Assembly: GCA_036874045.1 (NCBI GenBank)
Contig: JAZBRI010000011.1
Span: 7,259,001-7,323,000 of the forward strand
DNA: 64,000 nucleotides
Direction: 5' to 3'
From: Cymodocea nodosa
Lineage: Eukaryota; Streptophyta; Magnoliopsida; Alismatales; Cymodoceaceae
Shown: positions 1 to 11,059 of the stretch, one piece after another
Layout: each line of letters opens with the position of its first letter
How positions within the stretch are numbered: the first letter of the stretch is position 1
The notes under the pieces: model-generated
What the model saw: only the letters and a program-made list of their open reading frames with translations
The model's database searches: none
Told to the model about the DNA's origin: nothing
Made by a program: the position numbers and the translations under genes

Positions 1-432
1 GTTAGCAAAAGTTGTTTATATGCAACTTATAGCTTGCTGAATAGAATTCAAATCAATTGATTTGATGTTTTCACTTCTCAACTACAGCATATGAGTTCAA
101 AGTTATTTTATGGTGATGCTGTATGTAGACTCATTGCAAGCCAATTGAATTTATCTGACTAGCCCTCTGAAACTAAAGGCATGAGAGCCTTTAGTGTCAA
201 AGATTTGCAAAAATTCCAGGCCATGCATAAACCTCAACGACAACAACAACAACAACCTGATACAGACCATATCCAACAACAACAACAACAAAGTTATTCA
301 GTTCAAGTAGAACAGCAAACCCAGCTACCTCCTGACTTAGATGCAGTGCTTAACGACATCAGAAATGATATTAGGCATCTAGGAGATAAAATATGTAATG
401 CTATAAGTGATATACTTAGGAGGGGTCGCTAA
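1..432 (+). pseudogene. Cop-A accessory ORF, C-terminal part
   Basis: This is the 3' end of the accessory ORF of a Cop-A element that begins left of the window. It matches 10660-11059 closely, including the KLFYGD motif, the segment MRAFSVKDLQK and the final RNDIRHLGDKICNAI-type stretch. A stop (TAG, 161-163) interrupts the frame where the other copy has GAG. Residues after MRAFS are glutamine-rich (runs of CAA) and are followed by a short amphipathic C-terminus. The domain resembles the 'putative plant transposon protein' group (PF20167 type) by pattern only. No enzymatic motif is visible and the function is unknown. Confidence 0.6.
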
Positions 433-957
433 CTGTTTTTGTTTGTTTCTGAATACAAAATGTAATGTTTGTATTAATTGTCTGATTCTTTGAACAATAC
501 ATTGGTTTCTGTAAATGTTTACAATTCTTATTATTGTTTACAGAAAGAGTTGTTGTAAATATATCTCTTAATTCAAAAGGGGGAGAAATGTTAATTATCT
601 TTTACAATTCTTACTTATGTTTTTGATTAATGACAAAAAGGGGGAGAAATATTATAAAAAGATGATTATGATCTTAATTGCATATATATATTATTAAAAG
701 GAGATGCTATTTTGAATGGTTATTGTAATCTGACAGATGATAATTAGAAAACTGATACTTATATAATTATTGACATTTGAGAGTTTTTAGTTCTGAGAGG
801 TAAAATTTACACAAACAATAGAAATAAGCTTAAGTGAACTTAAGTCAACAAACAAGTTTGTTGAATTAAAAGTTAACCCAACGAAGGTGCTTTGTTGAGT
901 TATACATATTTCATAATTGATTTAATATGGTTTTGTCATCATCAAAAAGGGGGAGAT
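433..957 (+). other. Cop-A 3' untranslated region with repeated polypurine tracts
   Basis: No gene. Three AAAAGGGGGAGA-like tracts lie at about 575-588, 635-649 and 944-956. The last abuts the LTR start and is the expected plus-strand primer. Multiplied polypurine tracts upstream of the 3' LTR are a known habit of the Sirevirus lineage, which supports placing Cop-A there. Confidence 0.7.
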
Positions 958-2539
958 TGTTGAGTATTTTTGTTTTGATGATGTGTGCTGAATGAAAATA
1001 ATCATATTTGCTCAATTACTATTGCTTGTGAAAAGAAATTAAAATCATCAATTAATATAGAAAAAGCTTACTGATATAAATACTTGTCTGTATTGGATCT
1101 GAAGTTAATAACTAGTCATTTCATTGTATTAATTTCTCATTTAGCTAAACGTTAAGTTAACGTGTGTTTTTATTGAAAAGCATGATATGTTTTAATGTTA
1201 TATCTTCTGTATCATGAATAGTGCACGTTTAGACAACTCGTTAAGTTAGAGTTTTGTTTGTATAGAGGTCACATGAGAACTCGTTAAGTTAGAGGCTTAA
1301 AGGTTAAAATAGGTCACGTGATAACTCATTAAGTTAGTGAGTAAAAGAAGAGACGAACTCGTTAAGTTAGTGTTATACACGTGGTGAAATTATAAGTTAC
1401 GAATGTTGTATTGTATCACATGAAGTGCACATGTTTAACTCGTGAAGTTAACATAACTAAACACGCTGAGTTGCTATATTGAACACTAAGGCAACGCGTT
1501 AGGTTAGCGTTATAAACTTAAGTTGTTATTTTTGCACGTGGTAAAATTCTTATTATAAAAACATTTGTTTATTACTGGTTCGTTGAGTTATCATAACACA
1601 ACGGAGATGGCTCGTTGAGATAGCATAACACCACAGACATAGTTCGTTGAGTTAGCTACAATACTTGTCACGTGAAATGGCACATGAAGAACTCATTAAG
1701 TTAGAAACATTAAGTTATATATATACTTGTGTTACTCGTTTAGTTAACATTAAAGTAACGACTTCTTATTACACCGATGAAAAACTTTTGGACGAGAAAG
1801 TTTATTTTGCAGGAAATTTTTCAGAGATCCAGGACTGATGATTAAAGAAAATTCGAAATATAAACGTGGGTTAGAACGTGTGTGTTTCGATGAAGGAAAA
1901 AGAAAAGACGTGGAGAAGTGGAAAACTGGTGGTGGTTAAACGTGAAGGATATGCATGAAATGAAGATACAGTATAAAAGGCATAGAATTCTCGTTGATCA
2001 ATTTATCCTTGCACATAAAAAGAAAAATCTTTTCAAGGATCAAACCATCCCTACACACCAAAAGAAAAATCTTTTTCAGGGATGAAAAAACACCTTCTCG
2101 AGGAAAATCTCTCAAGTGAAAGAAAGTTCAGTGAAGCATAAAAAGGTAATATTTTAGTCACTGAAGATTTGAAGTATTAGAAGAAAGCAAATTCGGTGAA
2201 GCATGAAAAGACAAGATATTCGTCACTGAAGAATTGCTGAAGAAGAAAAAGAAGAAGAAGAAAGATCTCAAACAGGGAGAAAAGTTTTAAATTCCGCAAA
2301 TTAGTTTTCTCTGTTTGTAGTTATGAAATTGTTTAGATGATACATGGTATTGAAATATAATTGCATCTACAATTTCTAAGGAGAATTGAATTGTATATTG
2401 TAATTGAAACCTTGAATAAAAATGATTTTATGAAAACAATGTCTCAACTTGTTTTTGAGTTTTAAAGTTTCAATTATATTTCAGAAAATATTAAAAATAC
2501 ACAATTCACCCCCCTCTTGTGTACCCATACGATCCTACA
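958..2539 (+). mobile_element. Cop-A 3' LTR
   Basis: Starts TGTTGAGTATTTTTG directly after a polypurine tract and ends CATACGATCCTACA (TG...CA). The 1582-bp LTR is nearly the same as the solo LTR at 13546-15159. Its first 800 bp hold repeated CTCGTTAAGTTAG / TTCGTTGAGTTAGC words and several CACGTG or CACATG boxes. The sequence that follows (GACTAAATG...) belongs to the Ath-P1 element, so Cop-A inserted there. The matching 5' end and target duplication are outside the window. Confidence 0.85.
1972..1980 (+). promoter_or_regulatory. TATA box in Cop-A LTR
   Basis: TATAAAAGG lies downstream of the CGTTAAGTTA/CACGTG cluster. The same box stands at 6254-6262 and 14591-14599 in other Cop-A LTRs, marking the end of U3. 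Confidence 0.6.
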
Positions 2540-3003
2540 GACTAAATGCATTGTTCGTCTACTTGTATTGTAAAAAATATATATATCTGACTATATGTAA
2601 ATGTAAACTATTTATGTAAGTGTGTGTTTGAATTTAAGATGTTTCTGAATTTGTATAACTAAGAACTGTATGGAATTGAATATTATATAATTGTTGAAAG
2701 ATTTGTAGACTATTTAAAAATTTTGCAATTTTATGAATGACATGGTTAAATGCACGATGCTTATATAATGTCTAAATATATCTACATGCTGACAAGTAAA
2801 ATGTAAATTCTACATAACAAGAAATAAACTATAAGTTAAATATGCATATAATATTCTGATTTAAATGAGTTTAAATTAAAGCATTGCATTAATGATATAT
2901 ATTTAATTTTATTTAAGTTGACAAAATGTAGGAGAAAAAAGAGAGAAGAAAAAAATATATAGAAGTTAATACGAGGAGTATGTTTTAGAAAAATTTGTTA
3001 GGT
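2540..3003 (+). other. AT-rich spacer of Ath-P1
   Basis: No gene seen. It is very AT-rich and matches the reverse complement of roughly 60000-60400, the spacer between the accessory ORF and gag in M2. The first bases resemble the sequence just after the accessory ORF stop there. Confidence 0.5.
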
Positions 3004-3243
3004 GTTAACTCAACAAAGTAAGTCCGTTGAGTTAACATTAACTCCATGAGGTCAATAATAGAATATAAGGTCACTCCGTTGAGTTACAGATAACTCAACG
3101 AGGTTAGTCCGTAGAATTAGCAAATAGGTGACGAAACTAGTCATTGAGTTAGCTGTAACTCAACGAGATTAGTTCGTTGAGTTAGGAACAGTAACCAAAG
3201 CTAGTTCATTGAGTTAGCTGTAACTCAATGAGGTTAATTCATG
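3004..3243 (+). repeat. CGTTGAGTTA dyad array upstream of gag
   Basis: Repeated inverted pairs such as CCGTTGAGTTA...TAACTCAACGAGG, with CATTGAGTTA variants. Equivalent arrays lie upstream of gag in M1 (50326-50501) and M2 (59787-59962). The position, 170-400 bp before a TATA box, suggests a regulatory role. That role is inferred. Confidence 0.7.
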
Positions 3244-3410
3244 GATTAAGTTGAACGGTTATTTTTTAGTCACAAACGAAACTTCATCAGTTTAGCAGTT
3301 ACTGAAATTTGAAATTAGAAGTGGAACACGTATCCATAAAATTAGGAACCTTACTACACGTTACAAGACAAGTTCTTGCAACGAGATTCATTTGTCTTAT
3401 GGACATGCAT

Positions 3411-3420
3411 TATAAATATA
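3411..3420 (+). promoter_or_regulatory. candidate internal TATA box before gag
   Basis: TATAAATATA lies about 340 bp before the gag ATG and 140 bp before a conserved 5' splice site. The homologous positions in M1 (50151-50160) and M2 (59611-59620) are also TATATATATA. Conservation in three copies supports a real internal promoter, but no transcript evidence is available. Confidence 0.45.
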
Positions 3421-3550
3421 GAACAAAATGTTATTTACTAGTTACCAGTACTTAAAGAGAAAAGAAAATTCGTAGGGGAGCTGGAAGGAGAAGTAGTTGA
3501 TTCAACTTCATCTGTCAACAACTATTTAATGAAAACAAAGCATTAGTTTG

Positions 3551-3650
3551 GTATGTAATTAATTTTCTACTATTTTCTTTATGTTAAGAGTTTATGAGCA
3601 CATGGATTCGTTCTCCTAGCACTAAATGATTAGTAAGAACACCTATACAG
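3551..3650 (+). other. candidate leader intron of Ath gag
   Basis: Begins GTATGTAATTAAT and ends ACCTATACAG. The matching segments in M1 (49931-50016) and M2 (59393-59479) keep GT and AG ends and a similar size (86-87 bp). It lies between the candidate TATA box and the gag ATG. Confidence 0.45.
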
Positions 3651-3749
3651 GATTATTCAACACAGAAGTATACTGAAATATTTTTTGAATTAGACTTTAA
3701 TGAAATCCTTAGGGGTGTAACTAACCTTTCTTTAAGAGAGAACAAAGAT

Positions 3750-4794
3750 ATGGCTGCTCCAAGAGAAAAACCATTAAGGGAAATTCTGTATCCTAAATTA
3801 ATTAATGAGAACCAAACTTTGAGGGAGATAGGTTTGAATTGAAATCTAACTATATTAGTCAATTGCCACACTTTCATGGATTAGAAAGAGAAGATGTCTA
3901 TTATTTCCTTAGAGAATTTAACGAAGTTTGTTAAATGATGAAAATGTTGAACATGAGTATTGATACTATTAAACTTAGATATATTCCTTTTTCGTTAAAA
4001 GACATAGCTAAGAGATGGTTATATACTCTATTGCCTGATTCAATTTTTGCATGGACTGAATTTTGCTCTGTTTTTCTGGATAAATATTATCCAACACATC
4101 AAATGATTAAAAAGAAAAATGAAATATTAATGTATAGCCAAAAATAGGGAGAATCATTCTAGAAATATTTTGAAAGATTTAAAGATTTATTGACTCAATG
4201 CCTATATCATGCAATGAGTAAAGCACAATTAATAGGTATAATTTATGAAGGCAAAGATGTTTCAACGAAATCTTTATTAGAATCTACTTGTAAAATGGAT
4301 TTTTAAAACTATATAGTGAAGAAGCATGGGCATACTTAGAAAACTTTGCAAAAAGAACTACATAGTGGGATAACTTTAATGATTTTTAAAACATTAATAA
4401 TTTAGATATTATTTATGCTAGAAACCAGAAAGATAACTTTGGAAATTCTTATAACCCTAATTAGAGAAATCACCTGAATCTATCTTGGAAAAATAACAAT
4501 TTCTAGGGAGGAGAAAATATAAATGATAAGAATATAAGTTATGAAGCATTAATTGAACAAGGATCTAGATTAGAGAAGTTAGAAAAGATAATTCAACAAT
4601 TAAACAATCGTCTAGATCTTGTATTTGGAAATGCTACCATTCAAAATCATAATATGAATAGAAATATACCCCTTAGACAAAAGGAATCAATAGAAGTTAG
4701 ACCTACTAGAGGATTTCTAATGCAAGTAGTATCTAACTCTATCAATAGAATTGTTAATGAAATTGATACCTCCTTTGGGAGGGAAGCTCAATGA
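3750..4794 (+). pseudogene. Athila-like Gag (retrotrans_gag), degraded
   Basis: Gag forms the capsid of the retroelement particle. The start MAAPREKPLREILYPKL matches the start at 49831 in M1. The middle holds the retrotransposon-gag signature: IKLRYIPFSLKDIAKRWLY, then WTEFCSVFLDKYYPTHQMIKKK, then a FERFKDLLTQCP-like block. Damage is clear. About 15 bp are lost after LINE, with a frameshift. TAG stops stand at 4145-4147 (CAG in M1), 4160-4162 (TGG in M1) and 4363-4365 (CAG in M1). The C-terminal part (LDIIYARNQ...) runs to a stop at 4792-4794 and has no zinc knuckle. An array and the F-box gene follow. Confidence 0.75.
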
Positions 4795-4878
4795 AGTAGT
4801 ATAACTGAAGCAACTATGTATAATATTGTAAGTAGAAAAATATAAAAAAAAATGTAAGTTTAATTGTAGTTAGTAGTA

Positions 4879-4937
4879 TCGTAGAGTTATTACTTAACGA
4901 ACTTAGTCCGTTGAGTTATGACCTAACTCCACGAGGG
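4879..4937 (+). repeat. CGTTGAGTTA dyad pair upstream of F-box
   Basis: Contains TCGTAGAGTTA, TAACGAACTTAGTCCGTTGAG and CCTAACTCCACGAGG about 60-115 bp before the F-box ATG. The equivalent in M2 (57981-58051) is where element M1 inserted. Confidence 0.6.
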
Positions 4938-4994
4938 TAAGTAGCTATGTTAATTTTATCTCTGCTAAATTTTGTTTATATAGAATCACAATAG

Positions 4995-5264
4995 ATGGAA
5001 TTGATGAAATTACCATTGGATGCAATGAGGGAAGTACCGAGTAACTTATCAACTAAAGATCTATGCAGATTGTCTTGTGTGTCAAAGGAAATTAAAGAAT
5101 GTATTAGAGGAAAATATTTTAATGGACTACAGGCTGTAAAAATGACTAATATTAGAGATGGATTTTTATGGAAGTCATTTAATCGTAGTTCAATCAACTA
5201 TGAATATCTAAATATGAAAGAAACTACTAGAATTTCACCCAATAGATTAAGAGGAATAGATCAT
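4995..5264 (+). pseudogene. F-box protein gene carried by Ath-P1, N-terminal part
   Basis: F-box proteins are substrate adaptors of SCF ubiquitin ligases. The start MELMKLPLDAMREVPSNLS is followed by DLCRLSCVSKEIKECI, the usual LP...L...ILS.L....L.R...V.K pattern of an F-box (residues about 4-45). The next segment (GLQAVKMTNIRDGFLWKSF) matches the minus-strand copy at 44781-43649 at most positions. The frame is open until a Cop-A LTR begins at 5265. The other half resumes near 12483. About 200 bp of the middle are missing, because the Cop-A 3' LTR and the adjacent F-box sequence were deleted together. Confidence 0.75.
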
Positions 5265-6757
5265 TGTTGAGTATTTTGTTTTGATGATATGTGATAAATG
5301 GATATAATCACATTTACTCAATTATTGTTGTTTGTGAACATAAATTAAGAACAATTAATATTGAAAAAGTTTACTGATATAAATACTTGTCTGTAATGGA
5401 TCTGAAATTATATTGTTAAATAACTAGTCGTTATGTTATACTAACTTGTCATTTAACTAAACGTTAAGTTAACATATGTTTTTATCGCAAAGCATGATAT
5501 GTTTTAAAGTTATATTTTTTGTATCATGAATAGTGCACGTTTAGACAACTCATTGAGTTAGTGAGTTATTTGTATAAAGGTCACGTAAGAACTCGTTGAG
5601 TTATAAGCTTAAAGGTTAAAATAAGTCACATGAGAACTCGTTAAGTTAGTGAGTAAAAGAGTAGACGAACTCGTTAAGTTAGTATTGTACACATGGTGAA
5701 ATTAAAGTTTACGAATGTTATATTGTATCACGTGAGTTGCATATGTTTAACTCGTTAAGTTAACATAACTACATACGTTGAATTGCTATATTGAACACTA
5801 AGACAACGCATTAGGTTAGCATATGGTAAAATTCTTATTATAAAAATATTTGTTTATTACTGGTTCGTTGAGTTAGCGTAACACCACGAAGTTGGTTCAT
5901 TGAGTTATCTATAACACAACGGAGTTAGTTCGTTGAGTTAGCTACAGTACTTGTCACGTGATTTGTCACATGATGAACTCGTTGAGTTAGATACGTTAAG
6001 TTATAAATATACTTGTTTTACTCGTTTAGTTAACATTAACACGACTTATTATTACATTTGATGAAAAATTTTGGATGAGAAAGTTTATTTTGTAGGAAAT
6101 TTTTCAGAGATCTAAGATTGATGATTAAAGAAAATTTGAAAAGAAAATGTGGGTCAGAATGTGTGTATTTCGATGAAGGAGAAACAAAAGACGTGAAGAG
6201 TGGAAAATTGATATTGATTAAACATGGAGGATATGCATGAAGTGAATATACAGTATAAAAGGTATAGAATTCTCATTGATCAATTATCCCTGCACATTGA
6301 AAGAAATATCTTTTTAGGGATCAAAAACACCTCTTCGGGGAAAAGCTCTCAGATGAAAGAAAATTAGTGAAATAGAAAAAGTTAGATTTTTGTCACTGAA
6401 GTATTAGAAGAAAGCAAATTCGGTGAAGCAAAGAAAGTTAGATATTTGTCACTAAAGAATTGTTGAAGAAGAAAAAGAAGAAGAAAAATCTCAAACAGGG
6501 AGAAATGTTTTAAATTCTGTAAATTAGTTTTCTCTATTTGTAATTATGAAATTGATTAGATGAAACATAGTATTGTTATATAATTGCATTTACAATTTCA
6601 GAGGAGAATTGAATTGTATATTGTAATTGAAACCTTGAATAAAATGATTTGATTAAAACAGTGTCTCTACTTGTTTTTAATTTTGAAGTTTCAATTATAA
6701 TCAAAAATGTTGAAAAACACAATTCACCCTCCTCTTGTGTAGTCATACGATCCTACA
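5265..6757 (+). repeat. Cop-A 5' LTR
   Basis: TGTTGAGTATTTTG...CGATCCTACA, 1493 bp, of a subfamily distinct from 958-2539 (it shares GATATGTGATAAATGG with 11552 and the reverse complement of 37835). It contains CTCGTTGAGTTA, TTCGTTGAGTTAGC and CACGTGA words, and a TATAAAAGG at 6254-6262. Confidence 0.85.
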
Positions 6758-6759
6758 AG

Positions 6760-6771
6760 TGGTGCCAGAGC
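6760..6771 (+). other. primer binding site of Cop-A
   Basis: TGGTGCCAGAGC, two bases after the LTR. It differs in two positions from TGGTATCAGAGC, the usual Copia site complementary to the 3' end of initiator Met tRNA. Confidence 0.7.
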
Positions 6772-6955
6772 TAGTTAATAATCTTTAATATAAAATCAAT
6801 ACTAACTTAATTAATATTATTTCTTATTCTGACTTCTTTGTTTTTAAATAGAAATTAATATCTGAGCATATGTTTAATTTTCTTGATTTTAGGCTCAAGT
6901 TGTTTTAAAGTTTTAAATTGTTTAAAATCAAATAGGTTGAAAAATCTAAGGTAAG

Positions 6956-8519
6956 ATGGCTACTGGAAATGGTAATTTTTCTTTGTATGAAGGCCAAAAT
7001 CTTAGTCTTTCTTCAAAGTATAGATCACAAGTTGTGGTTCATGATCTCAAAACCATATACTCTATTAACTACTCTTTATAATACTTGGACAATTACTGGA
7101 AAAAAAAATAAAACTCTAAATGCTAAGAGCTTAAATATCTTATTTTATGCATTGAGTTATGAATAGTTCAGTAAAGTGTCAACACATAAATCCGCTTATG
7201 AGGTGTGGCATGCATTAGAAGTTTCATATGAAGGTACTTCTCAAGTTAAAGAGACTAAGATTAACATGTTAATTCATAAGTATGAACTCTTTAACATGCA
7301 TGAAGACGAAAGTATTTCTGAGATGTTTTCCAGATTCCTAGATATCATAAATTCTTTAAAATACTTAGGAAAGAACTTTGAACAGAAGGATTTGGTGAGA
7401 AAAATTCTTAGATCCCTAAGTTCCAAGTGGTCTCAAAAAGTGACAGCAATTGAAGAATCACGAGACTTAAATGTTTATACAATAAATGAACTTATAGGAA
7501 ATTTAACTACTTATGAAGTTCAATTAAATGATTCACTGAATCACAATAAATTAAAACTGAAGAAAGAAATAGCCTTTGAAATTAATTTAGATTTTGAAAT
7601 ATCTATTGATTCTAACGAAGATTTGATTTTGCTGACTAGGAAATTCAAGAAAGTATGGAAAGCTAGGAAATAGAAAAGGAACAGAAATGACAAACCCACA
7701 ATGTCAAAGTCACTAGATGAAAAGAATTCTTCATCCAAAAAGTATGTATGTTACAACTACAAGAAACTTGGACATCTTTCTCTAAATTATCCTATAAGGA
7801 GAAATGAAAAGCAAAGTAGGACAAATTAGAAGAAGACGGCTTAGAAAACTCAGAAAAAGTTTTACAAGAAAAAGGTTTTAAATGTCACTTGGGATGACAC
7901 GTTAGAAGAGTCTGAATCTGAGGAATTATCATCAAAATCTTCACATTTAGAAGAAGAACAAGAGTTAGAAGACATTGCTCATATGTGCTTCATGGCAGAT
8001 GAGTCTGAGGTAATATCTGATCCTGAAAGTCATTCAGATTTTAACTTTGATGAATTATTATGTGCTTATCATGCATTATTACAAAAACTTAAAGCTTGTA
8101 AACTAGAAAATAAGAAAACTTTTATGGAGAAAATACAAAAGAAAATAGCAATACTAGAAGAAGAGAAACTGACTTGTTATAAGAGAAGAAGAGTTAGAAA
8201 AATTGTTTCTATGGAAACAAATATTGTTGGAAAAGAAAAATTAGATGAGGATTTCATTCCAAAGGACAATGTATGTCTAGATATTGTACCTTTCAGTGTA
8301 TCTGATAAGCTCATTAGTTTAGAACACATTGAAACTAATGATGATGATGATGAGACTTTATTGTCTTTTTCTAGAAAACTTGAAAAGAAATCAAAGACAG
8401 AAATTAGTTCAAGTTTTTCTATTATTTCAATCCCTAATGATACGGAAATTGAAAAATCAGAGCATCAATTGATATTGAACAAGTTATTGCAGATGTGCTT
8501 GAAAATATTGAGGCAATAA
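6956..8519 (+). pseudogene. Copia-type Gag (UBN2) with coiled C-terminal region
   Basis: The start is MATGNGNF, followed by a deletion that removes the W-containing N-terminal motif. The core then reads AYEVWHALEVSYEGTSQVK, KINMLIHKYELFNMHEDESI and DLVRKILRSLSSKW, the UBN2/Copia gag pattern. A zinc knuckle at about 7747-7800 is damaged (CYNYKKLGHLSLNYP: two cysteines are tyrosine). Downstream come DDS/acidic stretches, then CFMADESEV and a helical region ELLCAYHALLQKLKACKLEN, as in Sirevirus-like gags. A TAG at 7164-7166 replaces the CAG/CAA seen in Cop-B and Cop-C. There is no pol after it. Confidence 0.75.
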
Positions 8520-11059
8520 CAAGTTCAGAGGCTAGATTGTTTGGAGTAGCAACTATTGAAAAAGATAAGACTCTAGAACAGCTTAATGTTGATTAGCTTA
8601 CTTCAGAATCTATAGAACCAGAGTCTAAGAATTCACAACATGTACAAATGGAAATATCTATTGAAGAAAATGAATAATTACAAATAGATATACAGGTTGA
8701 TGAATTTGTGGAAAATTTGAACTCTGTATTTTCTATAGAAACTAAACTTATGAATGTGGTGGATATTGCAAATGTTCCTCACACTATTGAAGCTAAAAAA
8801 TCAAGCTTACTTGAGTAGCTTTAAGAAAATATTTTGATAGAGGAACACTATGACATTTATTTTGAAGAAGAGATTCCTAAAGTTGAATTAAATTCAGAAT
8901 CAAGGCTTTAGGTATCAACTTCTTTGTATAGAATAATAAACATTCAAGGAAATTCAATTTATTTTAGTTCTAAGGATGCATTGCAAAAATACCATAATTT
9001 GTTTACTTGTCAGATTCTGCATGCTCACCCAATAAAGTTCAAAAATTTAATGGAAATAAAAGATCTATTTGATTTTCAAGGCTTAATTAAATTCTTACCA
9101 GTTGGAACAAAATGGAAGCAATACAAAGAGCTTATTACAGCTTTTTACAGCAATCTGGTAATGAATGAAAATCTATTAGGAATTTTGTTTTGATGATAAA
9201 TGCTTTATTAAAGTTTATAAATAAGTCTAAATAATATTTTCTAAGTATAATAGTCATGTAATTAAATGTTGACTCGTTATCGAAAAGTTTCATTTAAAAT
9301 TTCGGATAGTTGACTTTCAGATAGTTAGATTTTTGAATAGTTAAAGTTTTCGGATTGTTAGATTTTCATATAGTTAAAATTTCGAATAGTTAACGTTTCA
9401 ATTTTGTCGAAGAGTTATGTTAAAAACTTGTATAGTTAAGTTATCTACACGTGTGTTTTTAATGTTTTAAGTTGTCACGTGCTTTCCATGTACGTTCGGT
9501 AATGAAAATCAAAGAGTTAGATAACTGTTTGAGTTTTTATATGCATGGATAGATAACTATTCGAGTTTTATAAAATGACTAACGAGCAGATAAGTTTTCT
9601 ATGTTCAGTCACATGTTTTGTAGGTGCAAAAACTCGAAGAGTTATAGATAAGTGTTCGACTAAAATGAAGACTTAGAAGATATTCTACAAGTCTCCAGAA
9701 AGATAAAGTTTCGGTGAATCTACGAGTGAAAATCGTGGAAATTCAAAATGATAATGGAGAAAGTGGAAATTCAAAAAGATAGTAATTTGAATTAAAGAAA
9801 AAATTAGTACGTGGATTATGGATTAAGTGGATGAATGTGCTGAGCATGAAGTCAATGTTTGATTACTAATAAAGAGTACGAGCTACATTACAAGGAGGAT
9901 CCAAAAATCTCAAAAACCAAGTCTAAATATTCAATCAGGATCCCAAACTGAAAAATAAGGTTTAAATATTCATATCTAGAAAAGTTCTCCAACATCAGAA
10001 GAAGTTTGAAATTCCAAGCAATTTCAGAAAAAGAGTTGCAAATGCAAGAAGTTTGGAAATTCGACAACTAGAGAAGAAGAGATATAGAAATTGAGCAAAA
10101 AGAAGGAAAGGAGCTATGTGCATAAAGATCAGGTTTTATACAATTCGAAATTAGTTTTGAATAAGGACTTCATTTTCTATTTGAATTGTATATCAGACAT
10201 TACTGTATCAAAACCGTCAAGAAGGGAATTGAGCTAAAAAGATATTGTAAATTCTTTCTTTAAAGTTTATAAAAAATAGAATTTTATTTACAAGTATCTT
10301 GTGCTCTTGTTTTTTATCCACTGATAATTTTAATTACTAAAGACACAATTCACCCCCTTTCTTGTGATACAACAATCCTACAAAATCTTTTAAAAACTCA
10401 AATATCTCAACAAGAGTTTACTTTATCTCCTAAATTGATTTTTGAAGTTTTAGGATTATGGAATGAAGGTATTGTTGTTACAAACAAATTTGACATGGTT
10501 AGACAATTGGAATGGGACGTTCAATCTTTATCACAAATTCCAGATGTATATTCTAAAATGTGACTAACGGAAAATCTGAATGCAGAGGCTAGGTTTATTG
10601 CAAATATTCTACATACCAATTTATTTCAGAGAGTTGGACATAATCTAGAAGACAGTTGAAGTTGTTTATATGCAACTTATGGCCTCTTGAATAAAATTCA
10701 AATTAATTGGTTGATGTATTCACATATCAACTACAGCATATATGTTCAAAGCTATTTTTGGTGATGCTGTATGTAGACTTCTTGCAAACCAATTAACTTT
10801 ATTCGACGAGCCCTCTGAAACTAAAGGCATGAGAGCCTTCAGTATCAAAGATTTGCAAAAATACCAATCCATGCATCAACGACAACAACCACAACCTAAA
10901 CAACAACAACATCAGTCAACCTATTCAAATCAAGTACAACAACAACACAATCTACCTCCTAGCTTAGATGTAGTGCTGAATGACATCAGAAATGATTTTA
11001 GGCATCTAGGAGATAAAATTTGTAATGCTATCACTGATATCATTAGGAGGAATAGATAA
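8520..11059 (+). pseudogene. Cop-A accessory ORF (interrupted by Cop-B solo LTR)
   Basis: Apart from its interruption this is a long coding stretch. An acidic, low-complexity N-terminal part with several stops is followed by a conserved domain. It contains IYFSSKDALQKYHNLF, EIKDLFDFQGLIKFLP, YKELITAFYSNL, then after the LTR (10388 on) EFTLSPKLIFEVLGLWNEG, IANILHTNLFQRVGHNL and LNKIQINWL, and ends in a Q-rich tail and GDKICNAITDIIRRNR. The same order of blocks occurs in Ath-M2 at 60408-61300 (minus), so the domain is shared between a Copia-type and an Athila-type element. The frame is continuous if the LTR plus one target repeat are skipped. No catalytic motif is recognised. Confidence 0.65.
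9174..10382 (+). mobile_element. Cop-B solo LTR with TSD AAATC
   Basis: 1209 bp, TATTAGGAATTTTGTTTTG...CAACAATCCTACA. It is flanked by perfect 5-bp repeats AAATC at 9169-9173 and 10383-10387. It has no internal region, so it is a solo LTR left by recombination between the two LTRs of an inserted element. It matches the minus-strand LTR at 19928-21083. It carries CGAATAGTTA, CGAAGAGTTA, TAACTATTCG and TAACTGTTCG words and CACGTG boxes. Confidence 0.9.

Noticed and set aside
181-432. Stand-alone poly-glutamine regulatory gene
   Set aside because: It is the tail of the Cop-A accessory ORF, with the same sequence at 10742-11059 inside a defined element.
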